Shown: positions 52,650 to 61,348 of the stretch, one piece after another | Position numbering within the stretch: the stretch's first letter is position 1 | Layout: each line of letters opens with the position of its first letter | DNA from: Granulicella tundricola MP5ACTX9 | Lineage (GTDB): Bacteria > Acidobacteriota > Terriglobia > Terriglobales > Acidobacteriaceae | DNA: 64,000 nucleotides | NCBI RefSeq assembly: GCF_000178975.2 | Contig: NC_015065.1 | Location: 186,001 to 250,000 of the forward strand | Reading direction: 5' to 3' | The notes under the pieces: model-generated | The model's database searches: none | What the model saw: only the letters and a program-made list of their open reading frames with translations | Told to the model about the DNA's origin: nothing | Made by a program: the position numbers and the translations under genes

Positions 52650-53267
52650 TTATGGATCTGATCGTCGTCTCTTCTTCAGGCGGCTCAGATGTTCCGGCGT
52701 AATCGAGAGCAGTCTTGCGGCCTCGCTTTGTCTCAGGATGAGAGTTGGGTCGACCGTCTGCCACACAGACTTCGTTCGCTCATCCTGCAGGGATTTCAGC
52801 CGTTCCGTCGCACTGCTGCCGTTCAGGATGCTGTGCTGTTGCATCGTCAGAAGCTCCCGGCATTGCGACGTCATAAAGTGTTGTTGAAGAGCCGGACGTT
52901 GATTTAATTCAACACAGAATTGAACCGGCGAAAAGCAGGAGAGGAGGCACTCTGTCTGTGTCTCCATCGTGCACAGGCTGGGCAGGTTCAGCACTGCCAG
53001 AACTCCGCCGGCCCACCAGCCCTCTGATCGGAGTCCCAGCAGGATTTCATCCCCCTTCGGATTGGTGAAGCTCAACCGTACGACGCCGGATCGCACCAGC
53101 ATCACTTGCCTGGGGTGCTCGCCTTGCTCCACCAGCACGCTGCCAGCCGGATAGCTTCGGGGCTCTGATATCCCGGCAAGCTCGGCTGTCGCAGGATCGA
53201 CGGCAGGGGAGAAGGCCGGGACCACACGGTCGGATGAGCCTTTGCGCTCAACGAATCTGCCTGGCAT
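52650..53267 (-). CDS. Crp/Fnr-family regulator, cyclic-nucleotide-binding domain protein
   Basis: A 205-residue protein. The effector-binding domain covers about 20-135: YPAGSVLVEQGEHPRQVMLV, RSGVVRLSFTNPKGDEILLG and LRSEGWWAGGVLAVL. The C-terminal end, LRQSEAARLLSITPEHLSRLKKRRR, is a helix-turn-helix, shorter than in classical Crp. The helix between is less clear, so it is an atypical member. It converges on the regulator at 51865. The long leader to the next gene contains the cobalamin riboswitch on the other strand. Confidence 0.83.
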   Translation of the reverse strand: MPGRFVERKGSSDRVVPAFSPAVDPATAELAGISEPRSYPAGSVLVEQGEHPRQVMLVRSGVVRLSFTNPKGDEILLGLRSEGWWAGGVLAVLNLPSLCTMETQTECLLSCFSPVQFCVELNQRPALQQHFMTSQCRELLTMQQHSILNGSSATERLKSLQDERTKSVWQTVDPTLILRQSEAARLLSITPEHLSRLKKRRRSDP

Positions 53268-53566
53268 GTGTGCTGCTCCGTAATGCCTGGAATGAAACGA
53301 ACGAACCCGTAAATAGAGACATAGCCCGGACGAAACAGACTGCCGTCAAGCCGGTAAGGACAATAAGGTGCTGCCAGATTGCGCTCATCCTAGCTCATCG
53401 ACCCGCCCCTTTGATGTCTGCTACCCGACCTAATAGACAACTAGAAGGCGAAATCAGACTTAGCCCGGAGTGTCTCTGCAGGCCTCCACATCCGCCTCCA
53501 ATAAGGCTTTCCACGCTCTCATAGCGCCCTCTCCATTGATTGCGACATTTTTCTGACCTATACTGA

Positions 53567-53740
53567 CCTTGCTCCCGGTGTCTGCTCGTTCAGCAGACGA
53601 AGAGGGAATCCGGTGAGAATCCGGAACTGCCCCGCAGCGGTGACAGGAACGAACGCTCCGAACATGCACTGGTTCAGCCATGAACCGGGAAGCTGGAGCA
53701 AGTAGGCAGCCTGCAAGTCCGAAGACCTGCCGAGAGTCGT
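53567..53740 (+). promoter_or_regulatory. Cobalamin riboswitch
   Basis: The conserved core is plain: GGAATCCGGTGAGAATCCGG (53605-53624), then AACTGCCCCGCAGCGGTGAC, the paired GGTTCAGCCATGAACC, and AGACCTGCC near the 3' end. The base paired stem at the 5' end is CTTGCTCC. The element ends about 130 bases before the cobG ATG, and is expected to reduce expression of the cob operon when adenosylcobalamin is bound. Boundaries are approximate. Confidence 0.93.
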
Positions 53741-53867
53741 GTTCAGATGAACATGTAGACACACGCCTACGAGGAGAGGGCGGTTGTGGCGGTCTCCTGC
53801 CGCTTCCCGTCCCTATTTGCAGACCGTCCAGTCGATGATCCAGTCAACGATTCAGGAGCCCCGCACG

Positions 53868-55133
53868 ATGAGACTCGGAGAAAACTTCTGCCCCGGCATC
53901 CTCCACGCCGTGCCGGCAAAAGACGGCCAGCTGATCCGCATCCGCGTTCCTGGAGGCCTCATCTCTGCCGCCCAACTCGCCGCCGTGGCTTCTCTCGCGG
54001 CCTCCCACGCCAACGGAGAGATTGAGCTCACCTCCCGCTCCAACCTCCAACTCCGCGCCATTCAACCATCCAGCCTCCCGTATATCGTCACTACGCTCAC
54101 GGAAGCGGGCCTCCTGCCCTCCAGCGCTCACGATCGCGTCCGCAACCTTGTCACCAGCCCCTTCGCCGGCATCGACCCCGCTGCGTCCCTCGACACCCGC
54201 CCCCTCATCCGCGCCCTCGACCAGCGCCTCATCGCCAACGATCTTTTCCTGCAGCTTCACCCCAAGTTCACCTTCGGCATCGAAGCCAACCCCACCCGCT
54301 TCACCTATGAGGTCGAAGACCTCGGCCTCCAGGCCTTCGATAGCACCCATCGCCTCAGCCTCTCGCTCGCCGGCAAAGACACCGGCTGCTCCGTCGCCCC
54401 GGAAGACGCCGTAGTCTGCCTGCTGACCGCCGCTGAAGCCTGCATCGACCTCGCAAAGCAGCACAACGTCCCCGTCCGCACCAAACGCCTCACCGCAATT
54501 CCCGGAGTCCTCGAGACCCTCCTCAAAACCTTATCCCCCCTCCTCGAACCCACGACGAACCCGGCTCGCGGTCCCGATGTTCGACGAGACGTCATCGGCC
54601 CCCACCCCGCCCTCACCCCCGGCCACCTCAATCTAGTCCCCTCCATCCCCCTCGGCCACCTAACCGCATCTCAAGCCACCAACATCGCAACCCTCGCAAC
54701 CCAACACAACGCAGACCTACACCTCGCCCCCTGGCGCGGCATCGTCCTCGGTAACCTCACCCCCAAGGCCGCCGCCCTCATCGCTCCCCAACTAGCCGCC
54801 CTAGGCCTCCCTCTCGACGCAACCAACGGCTTTGAAGGCATAGCCGCCTGCGCCGGCATCAGTCGCTGCGATGCCTCCCTCGCAGACGTTCGCGCCGACG
54901 CCGCCCGACTCGCTACTTACCTTGCTACCCGCCCCCACATCCCCGGCTGGACCATCCACCTCTCCGGCTGCGAGAAGCAATGCGCCCTCCGCCACTCCGC
55001 CTCCGCCGCCCTTATCGCCACCCCCGCCGGCTACACTCTCCGCCTCCCCAACCATCCCGAAGCCCACTCCCTGCCCTCCGCCGCAGCCATCGCCTCCATC
55101 CTCCAGTCCCACACCGAGGCACTCGCTTCATGA
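53868..55133 (+). CDS. cobG: Precorrin-3B synthase
   Basis: A 421-residue oxygen-dependent enzyme of aerobic corrin synthesis, making precorrin-3B from precorrin-3A. It is built like half sulfite/nitrite reductase: PGILHAVPAKDGQLIRIRVP at the start, and 4Fe-4S cluster cysteines in ACAGISRCDASLAD and SGCEKQCALR near the end. The open frame starts at 53784, but ATG 53868 has CAGGAG upstream and begins the conserved part. First gene after the riboswitch; its stop overlaps cobH (ATGA). Its presence with CobF marks the aerobic route. Confidence 0.88.
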   Translation: MRLGENFCPGILHAVPAKDGQLIRIRVPGGLISAAQLAAVASLAASHANGEIELTSRSNLQLRAIQPSSLPYIVTTLTEAGLLPSSAHDRVRNLVTSPFAGIDPAASLDTRPLIRALDQRLIANDLFLQLHPKFTFGIEANPTRFTYEVEDLGLQAFDSTHRLSLSLAGKDTGCSVAPEDAVVCLLTAAEACIDLAKQHNVPVRTKRLTAIPGVLETLLKTLSPLLEPTTNPARGPDVRRDVIGPHPALTPGHLNLVPSIPLGHLTASQATNIATLATQHNADLHLAPWRGIVLGNLTPKAAALIAPQLAALGLPLDATNGFEGIAACAGISRCDASLADVRADAARLATYLATRPHIPGWTIHLSGCEKQCALRHSASAALIATPAGYTLRLPNHPEAHSLPSAAAIASILQSHTEALAS

Positions 55134-55753
55134 CCTACATCAAAGACGGCGCAGCCATCTACAAAGAATCCTTCGCCATCATCCGCCGCGAAGCCGACCT
55201 CTCCGCCTTCCCGCCCAATCTCTCGCGCGTCGTCGTCCGCATGATCCACGCCTGCGGCCAGACCGATCTCCCCGCACTCGTCCAGGCCTCCCCAGACGCC
55301 GCGCGCGCAGGCATCGACGCCCTGGCCGCCGGAGCTCCCATCCTCTGCGACGCCCACATGGTCGCCAACGGAGTCACCCGCACCCGCCTCCCCGCCCAAA
55401 ACGAAGTCCTCTGCACCCTCCGCGACCCCCGCACCCCCGACCTAGCCGCCCAGCTCCAGACCACCTGCAGCGCCGCCGCACTCGAGCTCTGGCGCGACCA
55501 CCTCGCAGGCTCAGTCGTCGTCATAGGCAACGCCCCCACAGCCCTCTTCCACCTCCTGGAGATGCTTGCCCACGGCGCACCCCACCCCGCCCTCATCATC
55601 GGCATCCCCGTAGGCTTCGTAGGCGCGGCAGAATCCAAGCAAGCCCTCGCCGACAGCACCCTCAACATCCCATTCCTCACCGTCCACGGCCGGCGCGGCG
55701 GCAGCGCCATCGCCGCCGCAGCCGTCAACGCCCTCGCAAGCGAGCAAGAATGA
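55130..55753 (+). CDS. cobH: Precorrin-8X methylmutase
   Basis: A 207-residue enzyme moving a methyl from C11 to C12 of precorrin-8X to give hydrogenobyrinate. Conserved parts: IYKESFAIIRREADL, VVRMIHACGQTDL (catalytic His), GAPILCDAHMVANGVTR and the final GRRGGSAIAAAAVNAL. ATG 55130 overlaps the cobG stop and the gene's own stop overlaps the next start, so translation is coupled along the operon. Confidence 0.94.
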   Translation: MTYIKDGAAIYKESFAIIRREADLSAFPPNLSRVVVRMIHACGQTDLPALVQASPDAARAGIDALAAGAPILCDAHMVANGVTRTRLPAQNEVLCTLRDPRTPDLAAQLQTTCSAAALELWRDHLAGSVVVIGNAPTALFHLLEMLAHGAPHPALIIGIPVGFVGAAESKQALADSTLNIPFLTVHGRRGGSAIAAAAVNALASEQE

Positions 55754-57273
55754 CCGAAGCATCCCAACCCGGCAAGCTCTACGGCGTAGGCCTCGGCCCC
55801 GGCGACCCCGAACTCATCACACTCAAAGCCCTCCGCGTCATCCGCAGCGCCCACGTCGTCGCCTACCCCGTCGCACGCCACGGCCGCAGCAACGCCCGCC
55901 TCATCGTCGAAGGCGAGCTCATCCACAACCAGATCGAACTCCCCATGACCTACCCCCTCACCACCGAGGAGTCCGATCACCCCGGCGGCTATGAAGCCGC
56001 CATCGCCGAGTTCTACGACGCCACCGCCACCCAGATCGCCACCCACCTTGAAGCCGGCCGCGACGTCGCCATCCTCTGTGAGGGCGACCCCTTCTTCTAC
56101 GGCTCCTACATGTACCTCCACGATCGCCTAGCCCCCCGCTTCTCCACCACGGTCATCCCCGGCATCCCCTCCGTCATGGGCGCCGCGGCCCAGCTCGGCA
56201 CCCCCCTCGTCCGTCGCGACACCGAACTCACCATCCTTCCCGGCACCCTCCCCGAAGACACCCTCGCCGCCCGTCTCGCCGCCCCCGGCGCCTACGCCAT
56301 CATGAAGCTCGGCCGCAACTTCGCCAAGGTGAAATCAGCCCTGCACCGAGCCGGCGTCGCCCACCGAGCCCTCTTCATCGAACGCGCCACCATGGCCGCC
56401 GAGCGCATCCTCCCCCTCGACGAAGTCGACCCCACCAGCGTCCCTTACTTCTCCCTCATCCTGGTCCCAGACACCACCCAACCCCAGCGCATGGAGACCG
56501 CAACGAGTCCCGGCTGGATCGCCGTAGTAGGCCTGGGCCCCGGAGCCGACCACTGGCTCACACCCGAAGCCCGCCAGACCCTGGAAGAAGCCACCGACCT
56601 GGTCGGCTATCACACCTACCTCAACCGCGTCCCCATCCGCTCCGGCCAGCGCCGCTTCGGCTCAGACAACAAGGTCGAGGCCGACCGCGCCCGCCACGCC
56701 CTCACCCTCGCCGCCGCCGGCCATCGCGTCTGCGTCGTCTCCTCGGGCGACCCAGGCATCTTCGCCATGGCCTCCGCAGTCCTTGAAGTCGTCGATCAAG
56801 GCCCGCAGGAGTGGCGCACTCTAGACATCCGCATCCTCCCCGGCCTCTCCGCCATGCAGGCCGCGGCCTCCCGTGTCGGCGCGCCCCTCGGCCACGACTT
56901 CTGCGTCATCTCCTTGTCCGACCGCCTCAAGCCGTGGGAGATCATCATCAAGCGCCTTGAAGCTGCAGCCTCCGCCGACTTTGCCCTCGCCTTCTACAAC
57001 CCCATCTCGCAGGACCGCCTCTGGCAGCTCGCCGCCGCCCGCGACATCGTCGCAAAACACCGCGCCCCTGAAACCCCCGTCGTCCTCGCCCGAGCCGTAG
57101 GCCGCCCGGACGAGCGCATCACCATCACCGATCTAGCCCACTTCGACCCCGCCCTCGCCGACATGCAGACCATCATCCTCATCGGCTCCTCCACCACCCG
57201 CACCATCACGATGAGCGAGGGCCGCCAACTCATCTACACCTCCCGCAGCTACCCCGGAGCAGCCACCAGGTGA
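55750..57273 (+). CDS. cobIJ: CobI-CobJ fusion, precorrin-2 C20- and precorrin-3B C17-methyltransferase
   Basis: A 507-residue two-domain SAM methyltransferase. Residues 1-240 are CobI-like (KLYGVGLGPGDPELITLKAL; ILCEGDPFFYGSYMYLHDRL; TVIPGIPSVMGAAAQLGTP). Residues about 255-507 are CobJ-like (WIAVVGLGPGADHWLTPEAR; VVSSGDPGIFAMASAVLEVV; ILPGLSAMQAAASRVGAPLG; YNPISQDR). One chain thus carries two non-adjacent steps of the pathway, separated by CobG. The open frame reaches back to 54871, but ATG 55750 is coupled to the cobH stop. Similar fusions are known in some bacteria. Confidence 0.92.
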   Translation: MTEASQPGKLYGVGLGPGDPELITLKALRVIRSAHVVAYPVARHGRSNARLIVEGELIHNQIELPMTYPLTTEESDHPGGYEAAIAEFYDATATQIATHLEAGRDVAILCEGDPFFYGSYMYLHDRLAPRFSTTVIPGIPSVMGAAAQLGTPLVRRDTELTILPGTLPEDTLAARLAAPGAYAIMKLGRNFAKVKSALHRAGVAHRALFIERATMAAERILPLDEVDPTSVPYFSLILVPDTTQPQRMETATSPGWIAVVGLGPGADHWLTPEARQTLEEATDLVGYHTYLNRVPIRSGQRRFGSDNKVEADRARHALTLAAAGHRVCVVSSGDPGIFAMASAVLEVVDQGPQEWRTLDIRILPGLSAMQAAASRVGAPLGHDFCVISLSDRLKPWEIIIKRLEAAASADFALAFYNPISQDRLWQLAAARDIVAKHRAPETPVVLARAVGRPDERITITDLAHFDPALADMQTIILIGSSTTRTITMSEGRQLIYTSRSYPGAATR

Positions 57274-58493
57274 AGACCCCTTGGCTCAAGATCGTCGGCA
57301 TAGGAGAAGACGGCTGGGAGGCCCTCACTCCCGCCGCACGCAGCGCCATCGCGCAGGCCGCCATCCTCTACGGAGGCACCCGCCACCTCGCCCACATCCC
57401 TCCCGAAGCCACCGCCGCAACCCGCACCCCATGGCCCTCCCCCATGGCCGAAGCTATCGAGAAGATCCTCACCCAGCATCGCAACCAACAGCAAATCGCA
57501 GTCCTCGCCAGCGGCGACCCGATGCTCTACGGCGTAGGCGTAACCCTTACTCGCAGCCTGTCCCCTGATGAATTTGTAGTCATCCCAGGCGTCTCCGCCT
57601 TCGCGTTAGCCTGCGCCCGTCTCGGCTGGCCCGCCGCGGAGATCACCCTCATCTCCCTCGTAGCCCGCCCGCTCGAGCAGCTTCACCGCGCCCTCGCTCC
57701 CAACCAGCGCCTCATCCTCTACTCCGAAGACGGAACCACCCCCGCCAAAGCCGCTGCCTTCTTCACCGCAGCCGGCTACGGCCCCAGCCTCTTCCACGTC
57801 TTTGAAAACCTCGGCGGCCCAACCGAACATCGTACCTCAGCCCCAGCATCAGCCTTCCCAACGGAACCCTTCGGCAATCTCAACCTCATAGCAGTCCAGT
57901 GCGAACCGGCCCCCGACACTCAACTCCTGTCCCTGGTCCCCGGCCTCCCCAACGAAGCCTTCCAGACCGACGGCCAGCTCACTAAGCGAGAGGTCCGCGC
58001 CGCCACCCTCGCACGCCTCGCCCCGCTCCCCGGCCAGCACCTCTGGGACGTCGGCGCAGGCACCGGCACCATCGCCGTCGAGTGGCTACGCACCCACCCC
58101 ACCAACACCGCCATAGCCTTTGAAGAAAAACACACGCGAGCCGCCAACATCCGCGCCAACGCCGCCCATCTCGGCACCCCATCCCTCCAGACAATCGAAG
58201 GCCAGGCCCCCGCCACCTTCGCCACCCAGACCCAATCCCCGGACGCCATCTTCATCGGTGGCGGACTCACCATACCCGGCCTCTTTGAAGCCTGCTGGCA
58301 CCATCTCCGCCCCGGCGGCCGCCTCGTAGCCAACGCCGTCACCCTTGAATCCGAAGCCCTCCTCATCACACTCCAAGCCCGGCACGGCGGCGACCTCACC
58401 CGCCTCCAGATCGCCCACGCCGAACCCCTCGGCCCCACCCAAATCTGGCGTCAGGGAATGCCGATTACCCAATGGACGGCCACCAAGCCATGA
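57270..58493 (+). CDS. cobL: Precorrin-6Y C5,15-methyltransferase (decarboxylating)
   Basis: A 407-residue fused CbiE-CbiT enzyme, methylating C5 and C15 and removing the ring C acetate carboxyl. CbiE half (1-200): [20 protein letters not shown] and [16 protein letters not shown]. CbiT half (about 215-407): [19 protein letters not shown] and the SAM-site [16 protein letters not shown], then [17 protein letters not shown]. It begins with GTG inside the previous stop codon, and its own stop overlaps the next start. Confidence 0.94.
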   Translation: MKTPWLKIVGIGEDGWEALTPAARSAIAQAAILYGGTRHLAHIPPEATAATRTPWPSPMAEAIEKILTQHRNQQQIAVLASGDPMLYGVGVTLTRSLSPDEFVVIPGVSAFALACARLGWPAAEITLISLVARPLEQLHRALAPNQRLILYSEDGTTPAKAAAFFTAAGYGPSLFHVFENLGGPTEHRTSAPASAFPTEPFGNLNLIAVQCEPAPDTQLLSLVPGLPNEAFQTDGQLTKREVRAATLARLAPLPGQHLWDVGAGTGTIAVEWLRTHPTNTAIAFEEKHTRAANIRANAAHLGTPSLQTIEGQAPATFATQTQSPDAIFIGGGLTIPGLFEACWHHLRPGGRLVANAVTLESEALLITLQARHGGDLTRLQIAHAEPLGPTQIWRQGMPITQWTATKP

Positions 58494-58870
58494 CCCCAAC
58501 CCAATCCATCGGCATAGGCTGCTCCTCCAACGCCACCCCGGAAGACATTCTTACCCTTATCCACGCAAGCATCCCCACCATCTTCCCGGCCACAATCCTG
58601 GCCACGATAAACCGCCGCGCCGAGATCGCACGCACGGTAGCCGAAGCCCTTGGCATCAACCTCCTTCTCTACCCTGCCGAAGTCCTGGCAAAGATCCCCA
58701 GCACCCTCACCACCTCGCAAGCCTCCCTAGCCCACACCGGCACTCCAAGCATCGCCGAAGCCGCCGCCCTCGCAGCCCTCGGCCCCCTAGCTCACATCAC
58801 CCTCCCACGCCAGACCGGCCACCTCTGCACCTGCGCCGTAGCCACAATCCCAAGCTTGGAGTCCTTATGA
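58490..58870 (+). CDS. cobE: CobE/CbiG-C-like cobalamin biosynthesis protein
   Basis: A 126-residue protein of the CobE/GbiG C-terminal family. It shows [20 protein letters not shown] and [17 protein letters not shown], with [16 protein letters not shown] near the end, all typical of this fold. It is small for the group. ATG 58490 overlaps the cobL stop; an in-frame ATG at 58472 lies within cobL and is less likely. Its exact role in aerobic corrin synthesis is unresolved in the literature. Confidence 0.85.
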   Translation: MTPTQSIGIGCSSNATPEDILTLIHASIPTIFPATILATINRRAEIARTVAEALGINLLLYPAEVLAKIPSTLTTSQASLAHTGTPSIAEAAALAALGPLAHITLPRQTGHLCTCAVATIPSLESL

Positions 58871-59616
58871 CAGTCCACTTCATCGGCGCAGGCCCCGGAG
58901 CCCCGGACCTCCTCACTTTGCGCGGACGCGATCTCATCGCCGCCTCCCCCGTCTGCCTCTACGCCGGCTCACTCGTCCCCAAAGAGATCCTCACCCACTG
59001 CCCGTCCAACGCCCACATCGTAGACACCGCGGACCTCACCCTCGACCAGATCATCGCCGAAATCGCCGCCGCCCACGCCGCCAACCTGGACGTAGCCCGC
59101 ATCCACTCCGGCGATCTCTCCATCTGGAGCACCCTCGCCGAGCAGACCCGCCGCCTCCGCGCCCTCAACATCCCCTTTGACGTCACCCCCGGCGTCCCTT
59201 CCTTCGCCGCAGGCGCCGCAGCCCTTAGCCAGGAGCTCACCCTCCCCCACGTCGCCCAGACCATCATCCTCACCCGCACCTCCACCCGCTCCACCCCCAT
59301 GCCCCCCGGGGAAGACCTCGCCACCCTCGGCCGCTCCGGCGCAACCCTCGCCATCCATCTCTCAATCCAGAACATGGACCAGGTCACCGGACAGCTTCTC
59401 CCCCTTTACGGCCCGGACTGCCCCGCTGTCGTCGTCTTCCGAGCCAGTTGGCCGGACGAACAGATCCTCCGCGGCACCCTCGCCACCATCCAGCAGCAGG
59501 TCCAGGACTCCGGCATAGACCGCAACGCCCTCATCCTCATAGGCAAGTCTTTGGGCCAGCCCGGCTTCGGCGAATCCTACCTCTACTCCACCACCCGCGA
59601 CCGCACCGAGCCCTGA
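58867..59616 (+). CDS. cobM: Precorrin-4 C11-methyltransferase
   Basis: A 249-residue SAM methyltransferase acting at C11 of precorrin-4. It begins [20 protein letters not shown] and carries [56 protein letters not shown] and the tail [14 protein letters not shown], all CobM features. ATG 58867 overlaps the cobE stop. The open frame extends further upstream through cobL but has no homology there. Confidence 0.95.
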   Translation: MTVHFIGAGPGAPDLLTLRGRDLIAASPVCLYAGSLVPKEILTHCPSNAHIVDTADLTLDQIIAEIAAAHAANLDVARIHSGDLSIWSTLAEQTRRLRALNIPFDVTPGVPSFAAGAAALSQELTLPHVAQTIILTRTSTRSTPMPPGEDLATLGRSGATLAIHLSIQNMDQVTGQLLPLYGPDCPAVVVFRASWPDEQILRGTLATIQQQVQDSGIDRNALILIGKSLGQPGFGESYLYSTTRDRTEP

Positions 59617-59632
59617 CGACACCGGAAATGAT

Positions 59633-59691
59633 CGTCATTCTGAGCGCAGCGAAGAACCCCCGTATTGGCTTTTGCCGTTGCTTGTTCTCCT
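59633..59691 (+). repeat. Palindromic intergenic repeat, copy 1
   Basis: Starts CGTCATTCTGAGCGCAGCGA and ends TTGTTCTCCT in the cobM-cobK gap. It matches the copy at 60495-60551 in order: GTCATTCTG, GAAC-CCGTATT, CGTTGC-TGTTCTCCT. It is imperfectly palindromic near its 5' end (TTCT ... AGAA). This type of element is common between acidobacterial genes. Confidence 0.7.
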
Positions 59692-59701
59692 CAACACAAA
59701 C

Positions 59702-60478
59702 ATGAATTCTGTCTCAAATACGCGACGCCCAGCCGTCCTCCTCCTCGGCGGCACCAGCGAAGCCGGGGCCATAGCCTCCCATCTGGCCACACACCCAGAC
59801 CTCAAGCTTATCTCCTCCCTCGCAGGCCGCGTCGCCCACCCAAAGCTCCCCACCGGTCAGACCCGGATCGGAGGCTTTGGCGGAGTCGAAGGTCTCATCA
59901 CTTATCTACAACAGGAAAAGATACAAATCGTCATCGACGCCACGCACCCCTTCGCAGCCAACATCAGCCGCAACGCCGCCGCAGCCTGCCAACGCCTGGG
60001 TATCCCCCTCATCTCCTACGTGCGCCCTCCATGGACCCCACAGCAGGGCGACCACTGGCAAGACGTCCCAGACCTCGAAGCAGCCGCAGCACTCACCCGG
60101 AGCTACCACCGCATCTTCCTCGCCATAGGCCGCCAGGAACTGGCCCCCTTCGCCACCTGCATCCATCCATGGTTCCTGATCCGAACCATCGACCAACCAG
60201 ACGTCCCCCTGCCCCCGAACGCAAAACTCATCCTGGCCCGAGGTCCCTTCCACCTCGCCGATGAACTCCGACTCCTGAAAGCTCACGCCATAGACTGCAT
60301 CATCAGCAAAAACAGCGGAGGCCCAGCCACCTACGACAAACTCGAAGCCGCCCGCATCCTCGGCCTCCCCGTCATCATGGTCGATCGCCCCACACCCCCC
60401 ACAAACAACGTACACACCATAGAAGCCGTCCTCTCCCAAATATCCACAGAGTTGGGTCGACTGATAACCAAGTACTAA
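59702..60478 (+). CDS. cobK: Precorrin-6A reductase
   Basis: A 258-residue NADPH-dependent enzyme reducing precorrin-6A to precorrin-6B. It has PAVLLLGGTSEAGAIASHLA, SLAGRVAHPKLPTGQTRIGG, DATHPFAANISRNAAAACQ, ILARGPFHLADELRLLKAH and ISKNSGGPATYDKLEAARIL. ATG 59702 was chosen; an upstream in-frame ATG at 59672 lies within the repeat element and adds 10 residues without homology. It is separated from cobM by 85 bases that include a repeat element. Confidence 0.93.
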   Translation: MNSVSNTRRPAVLLLGGTSEAGAIASHLATHPDLKLISSLAGRVAHPKLPTGQTRIGGFGGVEGLITYLQQEKIQIVIDATHPFAANISRNAAAACQRLGIPLISYVRPPWTPQQGDHWQDVPDLEAAAALTRSYHRIFLAIGRQELAPFATCIHPWFLIRTIDQPDVPLPPNAKLILARGPFHLADELRLLKAHAIDCIISKNSGGPATYDKLEAARILGLPVIMVDRPTPPTNNVHTIEAVLSQISTELGRLITKY

Positions 60479-60494
60479 CCGTCTTTATAAAAAC

Positions 60495-60551
60495 CGTCAT
60501 TCTGGCGAAGCCAGAACCTCCGTATTTGCTTCGGTCGTTGCCTGTTCTCCT
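60495..60551 (+). repeat. Palindromic intergenic repeat, copy 2
   Basis: In the cobK-cobF gap. It starts CGTCATTCTGGCGAAGCCAG with a perfect 7-bp hairpin TTCTGGC-GAA-GCCAGAA, then shares the CCGTATT and CTGTTCTCCT parts with copy 1 at 59633-59691. Confidence 0.7.
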
Positions 60552-60586
60552 CCGTACCATCGTGAAGCCCCGAAAGGACCCCCCTC

Positions 60587-61348
60587 ATGAGACACCTCTT
60601 CATCATCGGCATCGGCGCAGGCCATCCCGACTACATCACCATCCAGGCCGTCAAAGCCCTCAACCTCGTCGATATCTTCTTCTTCATGAACAAGGGAGAC
60701 TCCAAGGACGAACTCGTCCGCCTCAGAAAGGACATCTGCGAGCGCTACATCGAGCACCACCCCTACCGCATCGTGGAATCCGTAGACCCCATCCGCGACG
60801 AGTCCATCCCCGACTACAAGACCCGCGTCCAGCAATGGCACCTCGAGCGCGTCCAGATCTACGAAGACCTCATCGCCAACGAACTCAGCGAAGACGCCAC
60901 CGGAGCCTTCCTCATCTGGGGTGACCCCAGCCTCTACGACAGCACCCTCCGCATCATCGACCAGATCGTCGCACGCGCCAACGTCCCCTTCACCTACGAC
61001 GTCATCCCCGGCATCACCAGCCCCCAGGCCCTCGCCGCCCGCCACCGCATCCCCCTCCACGACATCGGTGAATCCATCCTCATCACCACCGGCCGCCACC
61101 TCGCCTCAGGCAAACCCATCGAACCCGAAAACATTCTCGTCATGCTCGACGGCCACGCAGCCTACAAAGACATCCCGGATCAGCAGACCCAGATCTATTG
61201 GGGTGCCTACCTCGGCATGGAGAACGAGATTCTCCTTTCAGGAACTCTGGAAGAGACCGCGCCAAAGATCGAAGCCGCACGCGCTGAAGCCCGCGAGCGC
61301 AACGGCTGGATCATGGATACCTACCTCCTCAGCAAACCTGCTAACTGA
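60587..61348 (+). CDS. cobF: Precorrin-6A synthase (deacetylating)
   Basis: A 253-residue SAM methyltransferase that methylates C1 of precorrin-5 and releases acetate, a step unique to the aerobic route. Features: FIIGIGAGHPDYITIQAVKA, VDIFFFMNKGDSKDEL, FLIWGDPSLYDSTLRIIDQI, FTYDVIPGITSPQALAARHR and the tail IYWGAYLGMENEILLSG. AAAGGAC lies before the ATG. It is last in the operon, 108 bases after cobK, and overlaps the convergent oxidoreductase gene by 8 bases at their tails. Confidence 0.95.
   Translation: MRHLFIIGIGAGHPDYITIQAVKALNLVDIFFFMNKGDSKDELVRLRKDICERYIEHHPYRIVESVDPIRDESIPDYKTRVQQWHLERVQIYEDLIANELSEDATGAFLIWGDPSLYDSTLRIIDQIVARANVPFTYDVIPGITSPQALAARHRIPLHDIGESILITTGRHLASGKPIEPENILVMLDGHAAYKDIPDQQTQIYWGAYLGMENEILLSGTLEETAPKIEAARAEARERNGWIMDTYLLSKPAN

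Noticed and set aside
55750-57273. CobI-CobJ fusion considered as a missed stop or frameshift artefact
   Set aside because: The frame is continuous with two complete domains and a normal linker, so a true fusion is the simpler reading.
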